64,000 nucleotides of DNA from Cupriavidus sp. UYMMa02A. GTDB lineage: Bacteria > Pseudomonadota > Gammaproteobacteria > Burkholderiales > Burkholderiaceae. The stretch lies in the NCBI GenBank assembly GCA_001725945.1, contig LRMT01000096.1:1-64000 (forward strand), written 5' to 3'. A program made the translations under genes and the position numbers. Below the pieces are notes generated by a model. It did no database searches. It had not been told where the DNA came from and worked only from the letters and a program-made list of their open reading frames with translations. Positions 9,840 to 18,509 of this stretch are shown here, piece by piece. Every line of letters begins with the position of its first letter. The stretch's first letter is position 1.

Positions 9840-10220
9840 GGACCACCGCTCGACCAGCGCCCCGAGCAGCGGTGCGCGCAGCGGCCTCGCTGAGATGTCC
9901 AGGTGAAGCTGTTCCACCACCGGCGCCACCACCGCGCGGCTGCGCAGCAGGGCCGCGTCGAGCGGCGCGCCTGCGGCGTCTGCGCGAGGGTGCCGACGGT
10001 GCCGACGCTGCGTACAGCGCCATCCTTGCCTTCCATCTGGACCAGCGCCTGCGCGCGGTACTGCAGCGGGGTCGACAGCGCTACCACGCCGCCGATCACC
10101 GCGCCGACCACGCCAGCCGCGACGATCCATCCCATATGGTCCACCAGCGCACGTGCCTGCAAGGCCCGCGGCGCCGGGGTTTCTCGCCGGGGGACTTCCC
10201 GGCGGCCGGTGCACCGGCAT
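9840..10220 (-). pseudogene. Fragment of Wzz/tyrosine-kinase exopolysaccharide protein (N-terminus only)
   Basis: Two frames on the minus strand together give QARALVDHMGWIVAAGVVGA, then LSTPLQYRAQALVQMEGKDG, then PLDAALLRSRAVVAPVVEQL and LLGALVERW. This is the N-terminal membrane helix and periplasmic start of polysaccharide co-polymerase/tyrosine autokinases, proteins of about 700 aa that control exopolysaccharide chain length. Only about 125 residues remain. The fragment stops abruptly at the junction with the truncated MaoC gene. The start near 10220 is uncertain because of a frame change at about 10190; a second lies near 9990. Confidence 0.6.
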
Positions 10221-10322
10221 ATGACAGTCTGCTCACGGGCACTGCTCCTCAAAGCGATGAAGGCCGGATGCGCAGTACATGCTGCGCATCGGCCATGCGC
10301 GTTCACGCGTGGCTTTCCGGGC

Positions 10323-11045
10323 TCAGGCATGCGCCAGCGCGGGCAGCAGGCGGTCGTATTCGCGCTTGACCAGCTTGTAGCACTCGCATGAGTGCTTCTC
10401 CAGCCCGCAGCGGTCCAGCACGGTAATGTGGCCACGGCTGTGATGGATCAGCCCGAGATCTTCCAGCTTGCCCGCGGCCTCGGTCACGCCCTCGCGGCGC
10501 ACGCCCAGCATATTGGCGATGACCTGCTGGGTGATCACCAGCTCGTTCGAGCTCAGGCGATCCACGGCCAGCAGCAGCCAGCGGCACAGCTGCTTGTTCA
10601 GAGAGTGGTGGCGGTTGCACGCGGCCGTCTGCGCGATCTGCGTCAGCATGGCCTGCACATAGAGCAGCGTGACGCGTTGCAGCGTCGGCGTGCGCGGCAG
10701 TTCGGTGCGCAGCAGGCGCGCGGGAATGCGATAGGCCAGGCCTGGGCTGCGCACTTCCACCCGGCACGGCATGGTGTCTCCGCCGGTGACCACGGGTACG
10801 CCCACCAACCCTTCGTTGCCGACAGCGGCGATCTCCACGGTCGCGCCATCCTCGAGCAGCGACAGCAGCGACACCACCGACGTGGTCGGGAAGTAGACGT
10901 GGACGATGCGTTGTCCCGAATCGGTCAGCAGTTCGCCGGCACGCAGGCGCACCAGTTCGATGTGCTGCGCCATGGATTCCCATTCGCTGCGCGGCAATGC
11001 ACTGAGCAGATAGTTGGCATGCAGATCCGAGCGATGCGTGATCAT
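10323..11045 (-). CDS. Crp/Fnr-family transcriptional regulator
   Basis: 240 aa from the ATG at 11045 (MITHRSDLHANYLLSALPRS); an in-frame ATG at 11072 would add nine residues. The cyclic-nucleotide-like sensor fold covers residues 20-140 (DSGQRIVHVYFPTTSVVSLL). The winged helix-turn-helix has VITQQVIANMLGVRREGVTE. The tail HSCECYKLVKREYDRLL is common in a Burkholderiaceae subgroup of this family. No Fnr cysteine cluster is present at the N-terminus, so it is probably not an oxygen-sensing iron-sulfur protein. It lies just upstream of the exopolysaccharide kinase fragment on the same strand, a hint of a lost regulatory target. Confidence 0.85.
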   Translation of the reverse strand: MITHRSDLHANYLLSALPRSEWESMAQHIELVRLRAGELLTDSGQRIVHVYFPTTSVVSLLSLLEDGATVEIAAVGNEGLVGVPVVTGGDTMPCRVEVRSPGLAYRIPARLLRTELPRTPTLQRVTLLYVQAMLTQIAQTAACNRHHSLNKQLCRWLLLAVDRLSSNELVITQQVIANMLGVRREGVTEAAGKLEDLGLIHHSRGHITVLDRCGLEKHSCECYKLVKREYDRLLPALAHA

Positions 11046-11392
11046 GTTCGTACCCCCCCTGTCCAATCCCATGTCCGGGCAAGAATCCGCCCGCCAGCGC
11101 CACGCACCCGCTGCCCGGCAGCAGGATCCGGCGCCACCGGACCGGTCTGTCGCCGGTAAACCCGCTGTACCGGCGTTTTACGTTCGTCTCCCCTGCCAGC
11201 GTTGCCGCAGACCCCATCCGAGCGGCAAGTCAACTGGTCCGGTGTCTGTATTTAGCGCCATGGATCGACGATGGGACAGTAGGCAGACGGCTGGTGCCCC
11301 GTCATCCATTGGTAGGTCGGCCGAAAAGCGGACATGCCCGGCACCATGCTTTGGTACGGGTCGCTGGCCGGACAGCGTCGAGTGCAGTGCAG
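11046..11392. other. Intergenic region, 347 bp, between GH2-like gene and Crp/Fnr gene
   Basis: Contains the promoter of the Crp/Fnr gene by position. I see no coding signal on either strand, no clear terminator and no strong repeat. Confidence 0.4.
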
Positions 11393-13505
11393 CTAGCCCG
11401 CGTAGTGGACGGGATCGTCCTGGTTGAGCGCCCACAGCTGGCCAGCGGGTGGCAAATCGGGATGAGATGCCTGTCCGGCTTCATGCGAAAGTCGGATACG
11501 GGTACGCGCGCCGGGCGCAAGATGGAACCAGTCCCGCGCCGGCTGGAACACCTGGTCCTCGATATGCACCCAGCGCGCGAAACGCGCGGCTGATATCTCG
11601 AGCCACCACTGCCCCGCGACCTGCTGCACTTGCGCTTGCAAGCCCGCTTGCGGCAGCGCGCCGGCACGGCGGTCCGGCAAATGCGCCGCCTCGCTGAGCA
11701 ACTCGCCGCTGCGAGCATCGGACAACGTGGCCAGCACGATACCGCCCGCTTCGGGCGATCCACCATGCCGTGGCTGCGGTGTCAGCACCAGGGACTGGCG
11801 CGCCCCCAGCCGCAGCATGTACTCGACCTCGGCATGCACCCGCTCGCCGTTTCCGATCCAGCAAACCCTTACGCTGACCGCGCGCGGCGCGGCGGTCTCG
11901 TTCAGCAAGTCGAGCCGGACCTGGCCAGCGGCGTCGCGCGCCAGCAGCACCTGCATTGGACGGCACGTAGCGCGCATGGCATGCCAGCCGGACTTCGGGC
12001 GGCCGCACACATCGACCAGGCCAGTGCCGTTGGCGAGCAACACATCGCACAGCGACGGCACCAGCGCCAGTCCGGAGCGGCCGCCTTCGCGGCGGCAATC
12101 GGCGATGAGATCATTCACCAGGTCCGCGGCGAGCGCTCGCGACAGGCGCAGATAACGCAGCGGATCGGTGCGGCGCAGGTGCGGCGGATCCACACCATAC
12201 ACCGCATGCAGGCTGCGGTCGCGCACGTCCTCGGCATCCCAAAGCGTACCCGGTGGACGCGGTACGCCGGCCTTCCAGCGCGGATCGCCCACGCTCCGCG
12301 ACAGGCCAAGCGCGTCGAGCGTGCGTGCGCAGGGCACGCCAGCCATATCCGGCAACCATGCGGCGACGGGCAGGTCCATGTCTTTGCGCCAGAGCAGCAT
12401 GCCGAGCGCGTCGCAGGCAAGGCGGATATCAGCGGCGGGCGCGCAGTCGCGGTCGAGATACAGCACGTTCATGCCCGCCCCACGCGCGAGCCGCATCCAG
12501 CGGCGCGCGGCCAGCGGCGATGCCACGAGCGCGGCCAGTTCCCCGGCACCCACGCGCGCGCCGCGGCAGAACACCGGCACGTCGTTGATGCGCGCAAACG
12601 CATTGCGTCCATGCTGATCCAGCCGAACGCTGCGCAAGCCGACATGACCGCAATCCAGCACATGTCCGCCGGTTTCGGCCAATACGCGATACCTGGCAGG
12701 CTTGCCATGGGTATGGGGCCACCAGAGACGCGGATGCTCAACGCGCACCTCGCCGGCCAGCGTCGCGCCCCCGCCCGAGAGCGGCGCCTGCACGACGCCA
12801 TCCGCATGGCGGATGGTCATCGTCGCATGTGCCGGCGCTTCGCCATGCAGGTACAGGCGCATGGAGACCCGACACGCACCATCCTCAAGCGCGGCCGCAA
12901 GCGCCACCGCGGCATCGGCAAGGGCGTTGTCGGCACCAGCGAGTTCGAGCATCTCGACAGGCTGCAGCAAACCCACGGCATGCAGTGGCGTTCCCTGTGC
13001 CGCGGCATGTCCGATGACGCCGGCCATCGGCAAGGCCGGCGAGCCCTGGCGCCAGCACAGCGTGCCGCGCGCGGCATGCAGCTGCGGCACGCTGGCCCGA
13101 AAGCACACGTGCAGCGTATTGATGCCCGCAAGGTCCACTTCGGCATCGCAGGCATCGCTCAGCGCCTGCGGCGCAGAGATCGGCCGCCCGTTCACCCATG
13201 CCTGCGCCGCGCCGGCCAGGCCCCGCAAGCGCAGCAGGCGCGCCCGGTCGCAGCGAAGCGCAGGCGGTACCAGTAGTCGTGCCGATGCACGGCCATGGGC
13301 GCCGTGTCGCGCCAGCGGCCCGACACCCGCATGGCGTCGGCCACGGTCCCCGGCACCGGGGCCGGCAGCCATGGCGCTCGCTCGTCCAGGCAAGCCGGGC
13401 TGTCGGCGGCACCGGGCAGGGTTTCCAGCCACGACCAGTCGCCCGACAGATGCAGGCCGCCAGCAACCGCGCATCGTGGCGTGTGCTCGTGGCGGGAACT
13501 GTCAT
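11393..13505 (-). CDS. Glycoside hydrolase family 2 / beta-mannosidase-like protein, shortened
   Basis: About 704 aa when repaired. The start ATG at 13505 overlaps the stop of the DUF1839 gene (ATGA), which implies translational coupling. The N-terminal jelly roll (HLSGDWSWLETLPG, YWYRLRF, AAQAWVNGRPI) is followed by an immunoglobulin-like domain (HPRLWWPHTHGKPARYRVLA) and a remnant of the barrel (NDVPVFCRGARVGAGELAAL, DALGMLLWRKDMDLP, LWDAEDVRDRSLHAVYGVDP). Family beta-mannosidases have some 150 more residues between the LLWRKDMDLP block and the LWDAEDVRD block, including the catalytic acid/base region. That part is absent here, so hydrolase activity is doubtful. Frame changes lie near 13460 and 13245. 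Confidence 0.65.
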
Positions 13506-14466
13506 ACCGTGCCCCCGGTGTAGTGCCGCGCCAGCACCGGCACACACGCCTGGTACGAGGCTTCCAGCTGGTCCAGGCAATCCTCGCACGTGTCGGGCTT
13601 GCGGCTGATCACGGCGCGCATCAGCCGAAACTGCATGACCATCGCTTCCGACGCCATGGTGTAGCAGGCCTCGGCCGTCTTGTCGGGCACCTGCTCGCCC
13701 TGCATGATCAGCCAGCGCAGGTAGCGCGCGAGCAGTTCGAAGTTGGCGCCGAGCTGGCGCAGCACGCCGGCCGCGTAGTGATGAAAACCAGGCTCGCCAC
13801 GCGCCATCAGCCGGTCGAGATGCTCCGGGAACGCGGCGCGGAAGATGCTGACCGGATTGTCGCGCGGGCAGTTGGCCAGATGAAAGCGAAACAGCTCCAG
13901 CGAAGCCTGCAGCAGCGAGGCATCGCTGAGCGTCCCCGGATTGCGGCGCACGACCTCGGCATGGGTGAAGAGCTGGGCTTCCGGGGTGCGTCCTCCCGGC
14001 GGGCGGCCGAAGAGGGCGGTGTAGTCGTCGCCGCTGGCGGTGTGATAGCCATCGGAGTGGAAGTACCCGACTGCCAGCGCATCCGGAATCATCACTCGAT
14101 GCCGATGCACGACAGCGTGCGCTGGCGCTGGTAAGCCGTGCCTGGGGCAGGCGGAAGCTGGGCGCTGTCGACCTCCATCACGACGATATTGCCGCGGCTG
14201 GTCTGCGCGGCCACGTGGTTCTCGAGCGAGTCGTACAACGTCAGGGCATGGATGCTCAGTCCGAACAGCCGCTCGAGATCGGCGTCGGGGATCCGGCATT
14301 GCGTGAAATGGTCGGCTTCAAACGCCTGCCTGACAGTGCAGGGCAGCGCAGCAACCGGCGGGAGGTCCAGGCCATGCAGCAGTTCAATCCAGAGGTCGAC
14401 GTGGCTGTTCACGTGCGACCAGACCGGATTCCCACCACGCAATCCAGGACCGCCACGCCCACGCAT
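13502..14466 (-). CDS. DUF1839 family protein (frame broken once)
   Basis: About 321 aa when repaired, normal for the family. The product runs NSHVDLWIELLHGLDLPPVA, then DADLERLFGLSIHALTLYDS, YQRQRTLSCIGIE, and after a frame change near 14095 continues YFHSDGYHTASGDDYTALFG to the stop at 13502. These blocks match DUF1839, a family of unknown activity that I recall beside amino acid:[carrier protein] ligase and acyl-CoA dehydrogenase-like genes in rhizobia and Burkholderia. No ligase or carrier protein gene is visible here. The gene is coupled to the GH2-like gene downstream. Confidence 0.7.
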
Positions 14467-14877
14467 CTTCGTGTCGCCGTACACTATTGGCCTCCGCGCG
14501 TGCCAAGACGTTGCGTTCGTGGGCGCGCACGGGCAGGGCTGCAAGCGTACCAGCGTGCTTGCGGCTCGGTTTCCGTGCATCGAATCCTGTCCTGCGCGCC
14601 TCCCTATCAACCGTGTCGGGTGCCTGCGCGACCGGTTGTGCTGGCGATCATTGCGCGGCGTGTTCCCGGCAGTCTGTTGGACGGCGCACAAAGCCGTGCG
14701 GCCGTGCGCGCGGCGGCTCGCGCACCGTATGCGCGTACCCGCCGGCATGGTTGAAGCATGGATGAAGACCTGGTTCGCGGTGCCGCGCGCATGGTGCTTC
14801 TGGCGGATAGAGCGAGGGGCGGGGATTGCCTATCGTCGAGGGGACGTGCAGGCGCAGCGTATGGCTTGCACGGTTCA
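14467..14877. other. Non-coding stretch before a plus-strand terminator
   Basis: About 410 bp without a convincing reading frame. It holds the promoter of the DUF1839 operon (minus strand) near its left edge. Because a strong plus-strand terminator follows at 14878, the right part may be transcribed as a small RNA; no promoter is obvious. Confidence 0.3.
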
Positions 14878-14916
14878 AAGCCCGCATGGTCCCCCGGTCG
14901 GCGGGCTTCTTTTTTG
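14878..14916 (+). terminator. Rho-independent terminator, plus strand
   Basis: AAGCCCGC (14878-14885) pairs with GCGGGCTT (14901-14908), followed by CTTTTTT. No plus-strand gene lies upstream, so it may end a small RNA transcribed from about 14700-14880. Confidence 0.55.
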
Positions 14917-14997
14917 GCGCGGCAGCTCGCGTTCAGGGAACGCGCATGGCGCCGGCGGGACCGCAGGACGCGGCGGACGCGGTGGACGCAGAAATCA

Positions 14998-15290
14998 TCA
15001 TGGCACGAACGTCGGCGGCATGCGGTGCCGGTGCTGGGCGACGATGAGCGCCTTCAGGCTCTCCACACGCAAGCGTGCCTCGCGCTCGCCCGCTTCGCGG
15101 CCGCCTCGGCCGCGGCCAGTTCGCAATCGAATTGCCGGCCGTGCAGTTCCCCGCGGTACAGCAGCGGTTCATCGCTTTGCGTTGCCAGCCGGATTTCGAA
15201 GCAACAAGCCCACTTGCCCCGTCCTTCGCGTACGGCGAAGCCGCGCACGACGAGGAATTCCAGACCGCCCTCCATACGACCCCCTTGCAC
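14998..15290 (-). CDS. Small conserved-looking hypothetical protein, about 97 aa (frame broken once)
   Basis: The ATG at 15290 starts MQGGRMEGGLEFLVVRGFAV. An N-terminal beta-rich part (GLEFLVVRGFAV, KWACCFEIRLATQSDEPLLY) is followed by an alpha-helical, Ala/Arg/Glu-rich tail (CELAAAEAAAKRA). The frame changes near 15085, giving EREARLRVESLKALIVAQHR and a stop at 14998. I do not recognise the family. The repaired C-terminus is plausible because it extends the amphipathic helix. It stands between the DUF1839 operon and a receiver-like gene. Confidence 0.45.
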
Positions 15291-15338
15291 TCCCGCAGCG
15301 GCGGCCTCTGAAACGGACCAGCTTCTGCCACAGGCAAT

Positions 15339-15839
15339 TCAAGCATAGCGCGCGATGCCCGGTTCGCCCTCATCCGATGGCCGTAGTACCAGCCGGGCAA
15401 ATGAGGGATGCCGCAGACGGCCGCCGGTCAGTGTCAGCGCGGTGCGTGGAAAACACTGCCCGCCGGCCCAGACCAGCGCCGCGGCGGCGCACACCAGTTC
15501 GGGCGATGCCGGCGCGGCCAGGCAGCCACTCGCGCCGAGCAGCGCGGCATGCAGCATGAGAGAGGCATCGAGCCGGTCGGAGATCAAGAGCCAGCGCCGC
15601 GGCGCCAGCTTGGCATGCAGGCGGTCCAGCAACGCGCGTGGATCGCCCTCGATGCCGCTGCAATCGAGCAGCGCCATGTCCGCGGGATCTTCGACATGCC
15701 CGGTGGAAGTGACGGCGTCGGCCTCGTCAAGCCATTGCGGCGCGCGCCAGCGGATCGGGCCGGGCAGGCTGAGTGCCTGCAGTCGGCGCGCCAGGACGCG
15801 GCACATCACTTCATTGTTGGCAATCAGATAGGTCGACAT
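15339..15839 (-). CDS. Receiver-like protein without a DNA-binding domain
   Basis: 166 aa, intact, beginning MSTYLIANNEVMCRVLARRL. The pattern of strands and helices (DMALLDCSGIEGDPRALLDR, RRWLLISDRLDASLM, SGCLAAPASPELVCAAAALV, AGGQCFPRTAL) follows the receiver domain of NarL-type regulators as far as the linker GGQxFP, but the acidic pocket is absent and Asp is only weakly aligned in LLDCSG. There is no helix-turn-helix. It lies upstream of nothing on its own strand except the small hypothetical gene, and downstream of a related regulator at 16092-16936. It may act as a non-phosphorylated adaptor; this is inference. Confidence 0.55.
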   Translation of the reverse strand: MSTYLIANNEVMCRVLARRLQALSLPGPIRWRAPQWLDEADAVTSTGHVEDPADMALLDCSGIEGDPRALLDRLHAKLAPRRWLLISDRLDASLMLHAALLGASGCLAAPASPELVCAAAALVWAGGQCFPRTALTLTGGRLRHPSFARLVLRPSDEGEPGIARYA

Positions 15840-16091
15840 TGACGGTATGTGGCGGCGGCCCTGGCCGCAGATGCGATACCACCGTTGGAGAATCGGAACG
15901 CAATGCGCCCCGGCTGGCCGGCATGCCAGGCAGGCCGCGCCACGCTGCTGCGCATGCTTGCCGGTGCCTGCCGATGCCTTTATTCAGAACGTAGCAACCC
16001 GCCGCAGCATCCGCCTCATGCTTTTGGATGAGCACAGCTCGCCAGAAGGATGAGCCCGGCTTGCCTCGCCATCGGCCGCGTCGTGCCGCCA
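15840..16091. other. Intergenic region between the two receiver-like genes
   Basis: 252 bp on the minus-strand path from the LuxR-type gene to the receiver-like gene. No coding signal and no clear terminator were seen. Confidence 0.3.
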
Positions 16092-16936
16092 CTATGCCGC
16101 CGCCATGCTGGCACCCGCTGACGCCTGCGGCTGGCTGGCAGGTGGCGGACCCGCCCAGTTGAGCGTGGCGCCGCGCTGCAAGGCCACGTAGACCGCTTCG
16201 CCCTTGTTGCGCACATGCAGCCGCTGGTACAGCGTGCACGCGTGCGTCTTGGCGGTGGCCACAGAGATATTGAGAATGCGGCTGACGGTCTTGATCGGAT
16301 ATCCGCGCGCAAGCAACGCCAGCACCTCGTACTGGCGCTCGGTGATGTTCAGCAGGTGCGCGCCCGCCGACGGCGTTTCCTGTCCGCCGCCCAGTGCATA
16401 CCCCGGTGCCCGTGGCACGGTGAGCGTGCTGGCCGGACCCGCGCGGTGCAGCGCGACGACGTGCCGTTCGTCATGGGCGCTCGTTACGTCGGACAGCATG
16501 CCGCGCTCTGCCACGTCTGCGGCGCCGCGCCGGACAGGTGTTCGAGCTGGACGCAGGACGGAAAGCACTCGCCGCCTGCCAGCACCAAGCGCACCGCGGC
16601 ATCCAGCGCCGCGGCGCTGCTGTGCTTGTGCATGCAGCCGCGCACGGTCTCGGGCAGCGCCGCCGCGGACAGTACAGCGGCGGGCGACTCGGCCAGCACG
16701 AGCACGCGCTGCGGCTGCAGGCGCTCGCACACTTCGGCAAGTTGTGCGCAACCGCTGCCGGGATCGGACGGCAGCCCGAACACCAGCAGGTCTGCGTCAT
16801 GCAGCCATAGGTCCGATTCAATGGGTGCCAGCGGATCGAGATCGATCAGGTCGCCGGGAATGTGCGCTTGCGCCAGCAGATGGCGCAGCCCCAGGCGCAA
16901 TAGTGCATGAGGCTCGATCAAGAGGATGGTGGCCAT
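16092..16936 (-). CDS. LuxR-type response regulator with degenerate receiver (frame broken once)
   Basis: About 281 aa when repaired, starting MATILLIEPHALLRLGLRHL at 16936. The receiver has ILLIEPHALLRLG in place of the usual DD pair, DADLLVFGLP where the phospho-Asp would be, and the linker AGGECFPSCVQL. The frame changes near 16525. The helix-turn-helix is NITERQYEVLALLARGYPIK with NISVATAKTHACTLYQRLHV. The receiver is probably not phosphorylated, so the protein may respond to another signal. It resembles the receiver-like gene downstream, with which it forms a local pair separated by about 250 bp. Confidence 0.7.
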
Positions 16937-17284
16937 AGCCGCTCTCTTTTCTTGTAGCGGCAAGCGCGAACCTTGCGACAACCCGCACTTGCTATTGGAA
17001 AAGGCGTCGCTATCCTGCGAGCTGCCATTTCCATACGATCCGACAGAGCTCCAGCCACCGCAGCCTTCCCGTCCGGCCGGCTGACAGTCCCTTCCCATGG
17101 AGGTGTCGAATCGCCCCGTTTGCGTCTGTCCGACGCTTGTATCCCGCATGGCGCTCTTAGACGCCATTGAAATCAGATCTAAGAAAATCTAATTCCGGTC
17201 TCCAGCATATGAAACCGATTTTGCGAAAGCAAGACAGTACCGATCCGGAGGGGTTTACCCATAATTGGTTTGAATGATGCGCCG

Positions 17285-17420
17285 GCACCACAAAACGGTG
17301 GTGCAGCCCGCATACCGGGGCGCGCGCAGTGGAGCAACCGTGACTTTATACGGGGCACGCCACCCGATCGGGTGGCATGTCGTCCGGCCATGCAAAGTCT
17401 CACCCCGCTGAAGGGGGGCA
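17285..17420 (+). ncRNA. Structured leader upstream of the DUF2968 gene (possible riboswitch-like element)
   Basis: The 817-bp gap between the LuxR-type gene and the DUF2968 gene contains hairpins on the plus strand: CACCAC-N6-GTGGTG near 17288, the perfect 18-bp palindrome GCCACCCGATCGGGTGGC at 17359-17376, and CCCC-GCTGAA-GGGG near 17403. The segment GCAAAGTCTCACCCCGC followed by GGGTAGCGGAGC recalls parts of the c-di-GMP-I aptamer, and GAAGGGG-GCAAG-CTCTC recalls the glycine aptamer, but neither consensus is complete. The distance to the start codon (over 300 bp) is long for a simple 5' leader. The rest of the gap has no coding signal. Confidence 0.3.
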
Positions 17421-17753
17421 AGCTCTCGGGTAGCGGAGCAAGGCCGGTATCTGTGCCCGCCTCGGCCCGCCAACGAAACCGACCTGCTTGATCATTCCCT
17501 ACTTTTGCGGGGAGAAGCCAGACGCCGGTGCTGCCGCGCGCGCGCGTGATAAACGACGCGGTACGGGTTGGCACTGGGTAGTTCCACTCTGTCCGCTCCG
17601 CAAAAATGCTGGAAGAATCCCGCGCAATCGCTGCATCGCTGACGTCGATCCGGCAGAGTTCGACGCTTGCGCTATCCACCACAGCGCAATGCCCGCAGGC
17701 CCGGCGCTCCCGGGCGCATGGCGGCCGGTGCGGGCACCATTTCACTGATTCTC

Positions 17754-18509
17754 ATGAGAACTCCCCTTCCATTCGCTCCGCTGCTTCTCGCCGTCCTCGT
17801 CGGCGCCACGTGCGCCGGTGCGATCGCCGCCGAGCCTTCGATGACTGCCCCACCCGCCGCCCCGGCCCAGTTGTCCGAGACCGATGCGGCGATGTTCCAG
17901 GGACTACGGGCTGAACTCGAGCAGCAGCTGGATGCCGGGACGGTGCATGAGCTGCGCGCGACATCGAACGGCGACTACAACACCAGGCTGCTGCTCGCCG
18001 ACGACCAGATGGTGTTTTACGTGGCGATGTCCTATCAGCATGGCTTGTGGCGCGTGTTCCGGCAGCGATCGCAGGGCCAGGCCGAAGACATCTATGCCCG
18101 GCTGTCCAGGCAGAGCGCGGTCTGGGCGGACAGCGACATCCAGCGGCAAATCCTCGGCACCCGCAAGCGCGAAGCTGAGAAGGCCCTCCAGCTCGGCGAA
18201 GCGAAAGCGCAGGCGCTGTCTCGCGAAGTGGCGGCGATGGAAACCGAGCGCGTGCGCATTGCCGCCGAGCGCGAAGCCATCGCGGCAGAACGTCGTGCGG
18301 TCGACGCTGAAGGCCGGGAGATGACCGCCAGGGTGGAACAGCTGCAGAACCAGATTCGCCAGATGGAAGCCGAACTGGCCAACCCCGGCGCGTCCGCTTC
18401 CCGCGCTCGGCGACAACGCGGCGCACCCGTTCTCAGGCCCTGGCAAAGAGCCAGTAAGCAGCGCAGCGCATCAGCTCACGCGCGGCAGACCGCTTTGCGT
18501 GGAGGATGA
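17754..18509 (+). CDS. DUF2968 domain-containing secreted coiled-coil protein
   Basis: ATG at 17754 gives MRTPLPFAPLLLAVLVGATC with a signal peptide cleaved near AIAAEP. Residues 40-120 form the conserved region (FQGLRAELEQQLDAGTVHEL, NTRLLLADDQMVFYVAMSYQ, LWRVFRQRSQGQ). Residues 140-210 are a long coiled coil rich in Ala, Glu and Arg. This matches DUF2968 proteins of Burkholderiaceae, of unknown role in the periplasm. The raw frame runs to 18509 and overlaps benE; a frame change near 18420 would give the more likely ending RTRSQALAKSQ with a stop at 18457. It is preceded by a structured leader. Confidence 0.7.
   Translation: MRTPLPFAPLLLAVLVGATCAGAIAAEPSMTAPPAAPAQLSETDAAMFQGLRAELEQQLDAGTVHELRATSNGDYNTRLLLADDQMVFYVAMSYQHGLWRVFRQRSQGQAEDIYARLSRQSAVWADSDIQRQILGTRKREAEKALQLGEAKAQALSREVAAMETERVRIAAEREAIAAERRAVDAEGREMTARVEQLQNQIRQMEAELANPGASASRARRQRGAPVLRPWQRASKQRSASAHARQTALRGG

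Noticed and set aside
14758-15348. Plus-strand open frame opposite the small hypothetical gene
   Set aside because: Runs through a strong terminator and has no family match; the opposite strand codes better.
17359-17420. Firm call of a c-di-GMP-I or glycine riboswitch
   Set aside because: Only parts of each consensus are present; the GGGCAAACC/GACGCAAAGCC core or the full glycine core is missing.
17179-17745. 189-codon minus-strand open frame in the DUF2968 leader region
   Set aside because: No similarity, unusual composition, and it overlaps strong RNA hairpins; probably chance in GC-rich DNA.
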